From positions 1 through 5,203 of the forward strand of contig JBDTNQ010000176.1 in the NCBI GenBank assembly GCA_039933635.1: a stretch of 5,203 nt of DNA, read 5' to 3'. The notes beneath the pieces were generated by a model, which did no database searches, was not told the origin of the DNA, and was given only the letters and a program-made list of their open reading frames with translations. This DNA comes from JBDTNQ01 sp039933635. Lineage in GTDB: Bacteria; Acidobacteriota; Vicinamibacteria; Vicinamibacterales; SCN-69-37. The first letter of the stretch is position 1. The number at the start of each line of letters is the position of its first letter. Position numbers and translations under genes: made by a program. This document shows positions 1 through 5,203 of this stretch, piece by piece.

Positions 1-32
1 GCGGCGATGTGCCCCGGACTCTCCGTGGAGCC

Positions 33-50
33 CTGGACCTTCAGGTCCAG
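33..50. promoter_or_regulatory. Inverted repeat, candidate MocR operator
   Basis: CTGGACCT and AGGTCCAG form a perfect 8-base inverted repeat separated by two bases (TC). It lies about 75 bases before the start codon of the MocR-type regulator. A dyad of this size suits a dimeric winged-helix protein, and MocR regulators commonly bind repeats in front of their own gene. The half-site CAGGTCCA recurs at 102-109. The repeat itself is seen directly; its role as an operator is inferred. The same bases could also be the end of an upstream reading frame. Confidence 0.5.
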
Positions 51-66
51 CGCAGGCTAACCCAAC

Positions 67-75
67 TGGTATCAT
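67..75 (+). promoter_or_regulatory. Candidate extended -10 promoter element
   Basis: TGGTATCAT reads as an extended -10 box (TG, one base, then TATCAT, five of six matches to TATAAT). It would place the transcription start near base 82, about 43 bases before the regulator's start codon. No good -35 box is present at normal spacing, which is tolerated with an extended -10. The inverted repeat at 33-50 would then cover the -35 area and the direct repeat at 102-109 would lie in the transcribed leader. This is pattern matching only. Confidence 0.3.
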
Positions 76-101
76 CACTCTCCCGAGAAGGCCGAGCAGG
101 A

Positions 102-109
102 CAGGTCCA
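102..109 (+). promoter_or_regulatory. Direct repeat of the operator half-site
   Basis: CAGGTCCA here repeats the right arm of the inverted repeat exactly (42-49), shifted by 60 bases, roughly six helical turns. It ends 15 bases before the start codon. Together with the dyad this gives one inverted plus one direct repeat, a layout reported for some PdxR-type regulators. CAGGTCC also occurs at 498-504 inside the gene, so a single short match has limited weight. Confidence 0.4.
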
Positions 110-124
110 CTTCCATCGTCTTCC

Positions 125-1651
125 ATGCGCGCGTCCTCCACGCCGTTCATCCATATCGATCCCCGCCAGTCCGAAGGGCTGCAGACGCAGATCTACCGGG
201 CGATCCGGCGCGCCATTCTGGAGGGATCGCTGTCATCAGGCGCGCGGCTGCTCTCGTCGCGCGCGCTGGCCGACGATCTGCGCGTCTCGCGAACCACCAC
301 CCTACTGGCGTACGAGCAACTGATCGCCGAAGGCTACGTCACCGCGCGGCATGGGTCCGGCACGTTCGTCGCCGACACGCTGCCCGACGATCTGCAGCAC
401 GCGAACACGCCTGCGGAGCGCGCATCGGCGATTCATCCGTCCGTGTCGAAGCGCGGTGAAGCACTCGCGGCACTCCCGCCTGCGGCGCAACGTCTGTCAG
501 GTCCGCCGCGGGCGTTTCGCATCGGGGTGCCGGCGCTTGACCGATTCCCGCGCCGCCTCTGGGCCCAGCTGGTCAACAGGCGACTGCGCCGGACGACGAT
601 CGCGGAGCTCGACTACGGCGATCCCGCCGGTCAATGGCCGTTGCGCCAGGCGATTGCCGTGCACGTCTCGGCGGCGCGCGGCACGCACTGCACACCGGAG
701 CAGGTCTTCATCGTCGCCGGTGCCCAGCGCGGGCTGGAACTCGTCGCGCAGACATTGCTCGAACCTGGCGACCGCGCCGTCGTCGAGGATCCGGGATATC
801 CGGGCGCGTGGAGCGCGTTCGCCAGGGCGCAGGCTCGCCTCTGTCCGGTGGCCGTCGACGACGAAGGGATCGACGTCCTGGCGATCGGACGACTGCGCGG
901 CCGGCCACGCCTGGCGTATGTAACGCCCTCGCATCAGTTCCCGCTCGGCGTGGCGATGAGTTTGCCTCGCCGGTTGGCGCTCCTGCGCTGGGCGCGCGAC
1001 GCAGACGCGTGGATTGTCGAAGACGACTACGACAGCGAGTATCGCTACTCGGCCCGTCCCATTCCCTGCCTCCACGGACTCGCGTCCGACGGGCGCGTCG
1101 TCTACGTCGGCAGCTTCAGCAAGACGCTGTTCCCGGCGCTCCGACTGGGATTTCTCATCGTGCCGGAGGATGTGCACGCGCGCCTTGCCTCCATCCGGCG
1201 CGCGGCCGACGTCCATCCGCCCGCCTTCGATCAGCTGGTCGTAGCGGACCTCATTGCGGAGGGCCACTACGAGCGGCATCTGCGCCGCACGCGTGCGGTG
1301 TGTCGCGAGCGCCTCGAAGCGCTGCAGGATGCGGTGGCACGTCAGCGCAAGGGCGCGCTGCGACTGCGACCGGTGCACGCGGGTCTTCATGCGGTCGCGG
1401 ACGTCGCCGATGACGTGGACATGAAACGGCTGGCGAGCTCCGCGATCGCCCAGGGGATCGAGCTGATGCCGCTGTCCGCGTACTTTACGGAGCCTGGCGT
1501 CGAGCCGCACGCCATCGTCCTCGGCTTCGGCGCGGTGGACGTGGCGGATATCCGAAAGGCGGTCGAGAAGTTGGCGCGTGCAATCCTGGAGAGCCGCGGC
1601 GCGGGCGCGTCGCGCCGCATCGGCGCACGCGTCAAGGGCGGTACTTCGTGA
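125..1651 (+). CDS. MocR/PdxR-family transcriptional regulator (GntR winged helix fused to PLP-binding aminotransferase-like domain)
   Basis: This is a full-length MocR-type regulator of 508 residues, the usual family size. Residues about 18-84 form a GntR-type winged helix, with the typical LQTQIYRAIRRAILEG, SSRALADDLRVSRTT and HGSGTFVA segments. After a linker, residues about 130-490 match a fold-type I aminotransferase: DYGDPAGQWPLR at 163, PGYPGAW at 223, EDDYDSEYRYS at 299, and SFSKTLFPALRLGF at 330. K333 is the expected PLP Schiff-base lysine, D300 the likely pyridine-nitrogen partner and R340 the likely phosphate contact. Such proteins sense PLP or an amine and control vitamin B6, amine or amino-acid genes, usually near themselves. 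The target is not identifiable here and may lie left of the window. The ATG at 125 gives the family's usual short tail before the winged helix. The frame is open further upstream, but that stretch is proline-rich and overlaps the operator. No clear Shine-Dalgarno is visible. Confidence 0.93.
   Translation: MRASSTPFIHIDPRQSEGLQTQIYRAIRRAILEGSLSSGARLLSSRALADDLRVSRTTTLLAYEQLIAEGYVTARHGSGTFVADTLPDDLQHANTPAERASAIHPSVSKRGEALAALPPAAQRLSGPPRAFRIGVPALDRFPRRLWAQLVNRRLRRTTIAELDYGDPAGQWPLRQAIAVHVSAARGTHCTPEQVFIVAGAQRGLELVAQTLLEPGDRAVVEDPGYPGAWSAFARAQARLCPVAVDDEGIDVLAIGRLRGRPRLAYVTPSHQFPLGVAMSLPRRLALLRWARDADAWIVEDDYDSEYRYSARPIPCLHGLASDGRVVYVGSFSKTLFPALRLGFLIVPEDVHARLASIRRAADVHPPAFDQLVVADLIAEGHYERHLRRTRAVCRERLEALQDAVARQRKGALRLRPVHAGLHAVADVADDVDMKRLASSAIAQGIELMPLSAYFTEPGVEPHAIVLGFGAVDVADIRKAVEKLARAILESRGAGASRRIGARVKGGTS
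1596..1618. other. GC-rich hairpin at the convergent gene ends
   Basis: GCGGCGCG (1596-1603) and CGCGCCGC (1611-1618) can form an 8-base-pair stem with a 7-base loop. It lies in the last codons of the MocR gene and 14 bases beyond the stop of the convergent cytochrome gene. Neither strand has a run of T after it, so it is not a standard intrinsic terminator. It could pause polymerase or protect the 3' end of the cytochrome transcript. In DNA this GC-rich such a stem can arise by chance. Confidence 0.2.
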
Positions 1652-2114
1652 ACACGGCCGTCGCGCCAGCGGTCGTGTGACACGCGTAGCACGCGTCGCG
1701 GCCCGCGGCGGTCAACGAGGGATCTCGTCCGTCTCCCTTGAAAATCTCGAAGCCCCATCCACCGGTGTCGGCAAAGCGCTTCCTGTCCTTCACCATCACC
1801 GCCACACGTCGCCGTGTGCCTTCATGCGAGACACCGGCGTCGTCTGCCGTGAAGTCCACCAGGTCGTCGATGAGCATGGTGCCGTCCGCGAAGGTGCCGG
1901 TGTGATAGCCGACGATCCCGGCCGGATTCGCGTAGAAGTGATGTAGGCCGCCGTTGCCGGCGAAGCCCTTGCTCATGGGACCAACGAGCGTGCTCTTTAC
2001 GTGCTGCCAGGCGCGGTAGTCGGCCGGATACGCGACATCGCCTGTGCCCATGGCTGAGACCATCGCCACCGTCAGCACGGTGGCTGCCGCGGACATGAGC
2101 ACGCGACCAGACAT
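1632..2114 (-). CDS. Cytochrome P460-family monoheme c-type protein, secreted
   Basis: This 160-residue protein looks like a small periplasmic heme protein of the cytochrome P460 family. Residues 1-27 resemble a signal peptide (Arg4, then an alanine/valine-rich hydrophobic stretch). The mature part shows family segments in order: YPADYRAWQHVKS at 29, GGLHHFYANPAGIVGY at 55, FADGTMLIDDLVDF at 75, VAVMVKDRKRFADTGGWGFE at 104, and the heme attachment motif CYACH (C142, C145, H146) near the C-terminus, followed by VFTKYR. Characterised members oxidise hydroxylamine or bind NO; related cytochrome c'-beta binds gas ligands. I cannot tell from sequence alone whether a lysine crosslinks the heme; K40 and K109 are in conserved segments. 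It is the second gene of an operon with the membrane protein, 7 bases downstream of it. The ATG at 2114 is preferred because AGGAGG precedes it and it leaves an intact signal peptide. An internal ATG at 2096 and a longer frame from 2174 are less likely. Its 3' end overlaps the convergent regulator by 20 bases. Confidence 0.9.
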   Translation of the reverse strand: MSGRVLMSAAATVLTVAMVSAMGTGDVAYPADYRAWQHVKSTLVGPMSKGFAGNGGLHHFYANPAGIVGYHTGTFADGTMLIDDLVDFTADDAGVSHEGTRRRVAVMVKDRKRFADTGGWGFEIFKGDGRDPSLTAAGRDACYACHTTAGATAVFTKYRP

Positions 2115-2117
2115 GGG

Positions 2118-2123
2118 CCTCCT
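2118..2123 (-). promoter_or_regulatory. Ribosome binding site of the cytochrome P460 gene
   Basis: On the minus strand the junction reads TAGGAGGCCCATG. A perfect AGGAGG overlaps the TAG stop of the membrane-protein gene and lies three bases before the ATG at 2114. The spacing is shorter than usual, but it is the only strong Shine-Dalgarno I found in the window and it settles the start. The overlap with the stop codon suggests translational coupling of the two genes. Confidence 0.65.
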
Positions 2124-2604
2124 ATCGAGGCCGGATCCGTGCGGCGACGAGCGCGGTCGGTAGCCCCACGCCAAACATGTGAATGAGAACGCCGTTCGTC
2201 GTGCCGAACGCGTTGAAGGTGGGAAAGACCCCGATCGCCGACATGGGGATGACCACGAAGTTCATGACCAGATAGGCGGCGATGCCGTAGAGGGGGCCGT
2301 AGAGCAGCGGCCGTCGATTCAGCGCCGGCAGCGCGCGGCTCGCGAGCACGTAGGTCGTCACGATGCCCAGAGCCACCGTGTAGTGCAGGATCACGCCGAG
2401 CAGCGCCACCGGTGTCCCCCCGGATCCGGCAGCGCTGCCCAGCAGTCCGCTCGCAATTCCGCGGAAGATCCGCGCCGGCGTCACGCCGCTGCGCAGCCCG
2501 AACACGATGATCGCGTCCAGGGCGTCTAGCGTGCCCACGATGAGCGTGCCGATCACGATCGCTTTGCCGACGCTCAGAGTTCGCCGAGGACGTGTGTCCG
2601 CCAT
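2122..2604 (-). CDS. Four-span integral membrane protein of unknown function
   Basis: This is a 160-residue hydrophobic protein with about four predicted membrane spans, at residues 14-36, 64-87, 101-121 and 138-156. A positively charged N-terminus (RPRR at 5-8) suggests a cytoplasmic start. Conserved-looking features are SGVTPARIFRGIASGLLG at 39-56, a His-Tyr pair at 74-75 (ILHYTVALG), the loop RRPLLYGPLYGIAAYLVMNF at 97-116, and His142 near the last span. Small uncharacterised membrane proteins of this general kind are common in Acidobacteria and Proteobacteria, but I cannot assign a named family. It is the first gene of an operon with the cytochrome. The histidines could in principle serve heme or metal contact, which is speculation. 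The start at 2604 is chosen because residues upstream do not look membrane-like or conserved. An ATG at 2694 would add 30 residues. Neither start has a clear Shine-Dalgarno. Confidence 0.8.
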   Translation of the reverse strand: MADTRPRRTLSVGKAIVIGTLIVGTLDALDAIIVFGLRSGVTPARIFRGIASGLLGSAAGSGGTPVALLGVILHYTVALGIVTTYVLASRALPALNRRPLLYGPLYGIAAYLVMNFVVIPMSAIGVFPTFNAFGTTNGVLIHMFGVGLPTALVAARIRPR

Positions 2605-2754
2605 GGTGCAGGCCGCGATTCTGACCTGAGAGTGGCCCGATGGGTAGATCCAGAACGCCGAATGCCCATGAGACCAGTTGGGCGTCAATGCCATCGGGCG
2701 CCGCCGTTCCACCCGGTGTCTTCCTCTCATGCCATGAGATGATGCCGCGCAGTG
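2605..2754. promoter_or_regulatory. Divergent intergenic region between the membrane/cytochrome operon and the glycosyltransferase-like gene
   Basis: About 150 bases separate two divergent starts, so promoters for both directions should lie here. The half-site CATGAGA occurs at 2667-2673 and 2733-2739 on the plus strand and at 2725-2731 on the minus strand. A 5-base stem GCCCA/TGGGC (2664-2668 and 2679-2683) is also present. TTGACG on the minus strand (2683-2688) resembles a -35 box for the leftward operon but has no good -10 partner. I find no convincing complete promoter. Confidence 0.45.
2725..2739. repeat. Short perfect inverted repeat upstream of the glycosyltransferase-like gene
   Basis: TCTCATG and CATGAGA are perfect 7-base arms around a single C. 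The dyad ends about 15 bases before the ATG at 2755. As DNA it could be an operator. As RNA it could form a 6-base-pair stem with a GCC loop next to the ribosome entry site. A repeat of this length is expected about once by chance in a few windows of this size, so its position is the main argument. Confidence 0.35.
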
Positions 2755-4953
2755 ATGGATACGGCGCCCCCGCACGGACAGCGCTCCGGAGCAGTTTCTA
2801 TCAACCGACGTGCGCGCTGGACTCCCGCGGCGATGATCGTCGGGCAGTCTCTTCTGATCGCCGCTCTGCTGTTCGTCTTTCTCCGCGGATGGGATCGCGA
2901 CTTCAAAGTGCCGCTCCGGTTTTCCAGGGACAGCCTGAGCGGGGCCATGCAGAGCAAGAGCACCGTCGACAACGGGTGGTGGTGGTTCAATCCGAAGGTC
3001 GGCGCACCCTTCGGATTGGACGAGCTGCAATATCCCGCCAACTCCAACGCCGATCAGGCCCTCGTGTGGGTCGTGAGCCGCGTGATCCGCGATCCCTCCA
3101 CGGCCATCAACTTCACGTGGTTCCTCATGGTCGTGCTGAGCGGCCTGAGCGCCACGTGGTGCATGAGCAAGCTGGGGGTGTCGCGTGGGAGCGCGCTCGT
3201 TGCAGGGACACTCTTTGCGTTCACGCCGTACGCCCTGTATCGCAATACCGGCCATTTCTGGCTCGTCATCTATCTCGTCCCCTTCGCCTGCACCGCCGCG
3301 CTGTTCCTGGCTTCGGGCCGTCCCGACCGGTGGTACTGGGGCCGCCCGTTCATCGGGCTGCTCATCGGATGCGCGCTGATCGCTTTCAACTACGCCTACT
3401 ACGCGTTCTTCGGGTGCTTCCTCCTGATCGTGGCCTCACTCGTGGGCTTCATTCAGGACCGGACACCTCGCCTGCTTGGCGCTGCGGCGCTCGTCGTCGC
3501 GCTGATCTGTGGCGGCACGATCCTCAACCTAGCGCCGAGCCTGCACTCGTGGCAACAGCGCGGCAAGCCTCTGCTGGTGGCGGAGAAAACGGTGGCCGAA
3601 TCGGAAATCTACGGCCTGAAGATCCGGCAGCTCGTGAGCCCTGGGTTGTGGCATCGGTTTCCGCCATTCAGCGCGTGGCTCGCACGAGAGGACGCCGCGG
3701 CGTTTCCGCTCGAGACCGAGAACAGAAGCTCGCGTCTTGGCCTTGTCGGCGCGCTTGGGTTCCTCGCGCTTCTCGGTCTCTTGTTCGTGCCGCGCCTCGG
3801 CCAGAAGCTACGTGGCCATGAGATGCTCACCGCCGCAAGCCGGTTGACGCTCGCAGCCGTCCTGCTCGGGACCATCGGAGGTTTCGGCAGCCTATTCAGT
3901 CTGCTCATCTCGCCGGAGATCCGCGCCTACAACCGGATTTCGCCGTTCATCACGTTCTTCTCGTTGACAGCCGTGGCTCTCATCCTGGACTCCCTCATCC
4001 GCTCGCGCACCCGGCGTCTCGTGACGGCCCTCTCGATTGCCATCGTCGGTCTCGCGGACCAGCGTGCGGCGGCCGTCAACGTGAACGCGACGCACAAGGA
4101 GATCGGGGCCGAGGTGGCGAGTCTCCGCAACCTCGTCCGCGATCTCGAATCGCACCTGCCGGCCGACGCGATGGTCTTCGAGCTGCCGTTCCGGCCGTAC
4201 CCGAACGATGAGGGCTTCGCGCGGATGCAACCGTACGACCTCCTCAAGCCGTACCTGCTCTCGCACACGTTGCGCTGGAGCTACCCGCCGCTCAACAACC
4301 AACAGGCACGCCTGCAGCTTGCCGCGGGGTTACTGGCTCCCCAACGACTGCCGCGCGAGCTCGCGGCCGCGGGGTTCGCGGCGATTCTGGTCGATCGCTA
4401 CGGCTACGCGGACAATGGCGCCGCGACGTTGGCTGCCCTGCAGGAACAGCAGGCGGATCGAGGTGACGTCATCGGCGAAACGCCGCGCTACGTCGTGCTC
4501 GACATCAGGCGCCTCACCTCCGCGGCGCCGCCATCGTCCTTCCTTTCCAGAGCCGCGAGCGGATCGCCCGCCAGCGCGGGCATCGCGGCTTGCACCGCGC
4601 AGGCGCTGTTCGTTGTCGAGCGAATCGGTGCGGCAACGCCGCCCTTCGGCGAGCCGCCGCACCTTGCCGGCGAGGTCAAGGTCTCGGGCTGGGCGGTGGA
4701 TCCGGTCGCACAGACCACCGGGGCCGGCGTGGATATGCTGATCGATCAGACTCTGTTCCAGACGATCTACGGCACCGACCGCGGCGACGTCTCGGCCCAC
4801 TTCCAACAGCCCGCCTATCGTCCGAGCGGCTTCATCGGAGCGGTGCGAACGACGGGACTCGCGAAAGGGCCCCACACGCTGTCGCTCCGCGTTGTGTCTT
4901 CGGACACCGGCTGCTACTACGAGACACCGCCGCAGCCCGTGGTGGTGGATTGA
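2755..4953 (+). CDS. Large polytopic membrane protein, GT-C glycosyltransferase-like, with C-terminal periplasmic beta-sandwich-like domain
   Basis: This 732-residue protein has about ten membrane spans in its first 440 residues (numbered from GTG 2752: about 26-44, 118-138, 147-165, 168-187, 198-233, 241-260, 328-346, 363-387, 396-413 and 421-435). The long first loop (45-117) has several acidic residues and the segment WWWFNPKVGAPFGLDELQYP. That layout resembles GT-C enzymes, which move sugars from polyprenyl-phosphate donors on the periplasmic side and usually carry an acidic catalytic residue in the first loop. After the spans comes a soluble region (DAMVFELPFRPYPN at 472, HTLRWSYPPLNNQQAR at 505). 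A C-terminal domain (about 640-730, VSGWAVD, RPSGFIGAV, GPHTLSLRVVS) resembles Ig-like domains appended to cell-surface proteins. C614 and C721 are the only cysteines after the membrane part and may form a disulfide. The start is GTG-ATG in tandem (2752/2755); ATG is preferred, with no strong Shine-Dalgarno. The gene overlaps the following methyltransferase start. The enzymatic role is inferred; a non-catalytic membrane function is possible. Confidence 0.85.
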   Translation: MDTAPPHGQRSGAVSINRRARWTPAAMIVGQSLLIAALLFVFLRGWDRDFKVPLRFSRDSLSGAMQSKSTVDNGWWWFNPKVGAPFGLDELQYPANSNADQALVWVVSRVIRDPSTAINFTWFLMVVLSGLSATWCMSKLGVSRGSALVAGTLFAFTPYALYRNTGHFWLVIYLVPFACTAALFLASGRPDRWYWGRPFIGLLIGCALIAFNYAYYAFFGCFLLIVASLVGFIQDRTPRLLGAAALVVALICGGTILNLAPSLHSWQQRGKPLLVAEKTVAESEIYGLKIRQLVSPGLWHRFPPFSAWLAREDAAAFPLETENRSSRLGLVGALGFLALLGLLFVPRLGQKLRGHEMLTAASRLTLAAVLLGTIGGFGSLFSLLISPEIRAYNRISPFITFFSLTAVALILDSLIRSRTRRLVTALSIAIVGLADQRAAAVNVNATHKEIGAEVASLRNLVRDLESHLPADAMVFELPFRPYPNDEGFARMQPYDLLKPYLLSHTLRWSYPPLNNQQARLQLAAGLLAPQRLPRELAAAGFAAILVDRYGYADNGAATLAALQEQQADRGDVIGETPRYVVLDIRRLTSAAPPSSFLSRAASGSPASAGIAACTAQALFVVERIGAATPPFGEPPHLAGEVKVSGWAVDPVAQTTGAGVDMLIDQTLFQTIYGTDRGDVSAHFQQPAYRPSGFIGAVRTTGLAKGPHTLSLRVVSSDTGCYYETPPQPVVVD

Positions 4954-5203
4954 CCGGACCCGACGAACCGCGCTGTCCGCTCTGCGGCAGCGATCGGAGC
5001 CGGCCGGCGTTCGAGAAGGCCGGACAGCGCTACCGCAGGTGCGGCGCTTGCACGCTGCTCTTCGCTCAGAACGAGGCGAACGCCAACTTCCAGCCATCCC
5101 TCGATGACTTCGAACCGGCATACCTCCAGTACCTCGACGACGGTCCCACTGATCGACAGAATCTCGACGATGTGATCGGGTGGATCGAATCACATATCAG
5201 TCT
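4950..5203 (+). CDS. SAM-dependent methyltransferase with N-terminal zinc ribbon (partial, runs off the right edge)
   Basis: The frame starting at TTG 4950 stays open to the window's end (84 complete codons). It has a clear zinc-ribbon N-terminus: C9-P-L-C12-G-S and, after YRR, C31-G-A-C34 followed by TLLFAQ. This is the pattern CPxCGS...YxxCxxCxLxF found at the N-terminus of many class I SAM-dependent methyltransferases of sugar and lipid biosynthesis loci. The part in view then runs through a helical linker (FEPAYLQYLDD, NLDDVIGWIESH) that in the family precedes the SAM-binding glycine motif, which would lie past the edge. The start is TTG because no ATG or GTG in this frame occurs before the cysteines. 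It overlaps the previous stop as TTGA, with GGTGGTGGA just upstream as a possible weak ribosome site. Translational coupling to the upstream gene is likely. The substrate cannot be told. Confidence 0.82.
   Translation, partial: MTGPDEPRCPLCGSDRSRPAFEKAGQRYRRCGACTLLFAQNEANANFQPSLDDFEPAYLQYLDDGPTDRQNLDDVIGWIESHIS

Noticed and set aside
1..60. Open frame ending in TAA at 58-60, a possible C-terminal tail of a gene from the left
   Set aside because: Only 19 residues are visible, with no recognisable motif, and the stretch overlaps the perfect inverted repeat. It cannot be told from chance in GC-rich DNA.
497..1510. Long open frame on the minus strand inside the MocR gene (337 residues)
   Set aside because: It lies antisense to a well-recognised protein, is rich in Arg and other GC-codon residues and shows no domain pattern. 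It is a shadow of the high-GC coding strand.
1596..1618. Intrinsic terminator for the convergent genes
   Set aside because: The stem is strong but no T-run follows it on either strand, and it is inside the coding end of the MocR gene. It is kept only as a low-confidence structural feature.
2605..3255. N-terminal extension of the minus-strand membrane protein up to base 3255
   Set aside because: The extra 217 residues are hydrophilic, His/Arg/Pro-rich and overlap the start of the recognisable GT-C-like gene on the other strand. The membrane protein is complete from 2604.
2640..3821. Plus-strand open frame of 393 residues overlapping the GT-C-like gene
   Set aside because: Its composition is Arg/Ser/Pro-rich with no hydrophobic pattern or motif, while the overlapping frame encodes a coherent membrane protein through this region.
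4330..5193. Minus-strand open frame of 287 residues at the right edge
   Set aside because: It is very Arg-rich with no motif, and is antisense to both the C-terminal domain of the GT-C-like protein and the zinc-ribbon methyltransferase start.
1..5203. Mobile elements, CRISPR arrays, tRNA or rRNA genes, toxin-antitoxin or defence genes
   Set aside because: I saw no regularly spaced repeats, transposase or recombinase motifs, cloverleaf-like sequence or known defence domains on either strand.

Overview
The window is GC-rich, densely coded bacterial DNA with five protein-coding genes and no RNA gene, transposon, CRISPR array or phage-like sequence that I can see. Gene content (a MocR-type regulator, a cytochrome P460-family heme protein, and a large multi-membrane-span glycosyltransferase-like protein followed by a zinc-ribbon methyltransferase) and high GC fit a soil or sediment Gram-negative bacterium. 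Acidobacteriota would be my guess, but this rests on general impression and not on a marker gene.

Layout, left to right. Bases 1-124 are a leader holding an 18-base inverted repeat and a direct repeat of its half-site, probably the operator of the next gene. Bases 125-1651 (+) encode a full-length MocR/PdxR-type regulator: a GntR-type winged helix fused to an aminotransferase-like domain that binds pyridoxal phosphate (PLP). It converges on, and overlaps by 20 bases with, a two-gene minus-strand operon. That operon reads from a four-span membrane protein (2604 down to 2122) into a secreted monoheme cytochrome of the P460 family (2114 down to 1632). The genes are 7 bases apart, and the cytochrome's ribosome binding site overlaps the stop codon of the membrane gene.

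Bases 2605-2754 are a divergent intergenic region with copies of a CATGAGA half-site. Rightward from there, 2755-4953 (+) encodes a 732-residue polytopic membrane protein. It resembles GT-C-type lipid-linked sugar transferases and ends in a periplasmic beta-sandwich-like domain. Its stop codon overlaps (TTGA) the TTG start of a partial gene at 4950-5203 (+), the zinc-ribbon N-terminus of a SAM-dependent methyltransferase that continues beyond the window.

The two right-hand genes look translationally coupled and probably belong to a surface-glycan or glycolipid locus extending to the right. The cytochrome and its membrane partner form a separate unit, probably for periplasmic redox or small-nitrogen-compound chemistry. 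The regulator probably controls itself and perhaps a gene left of the window; nothing in view is a recognisable vitamin B6 gene. I see no convincing new defence or mobile system. The most interesting items are the operator architecture in front of the MocR gene, the tightly coupled P460/membrane pair, and the overlapping TTG-start methyltransferase.
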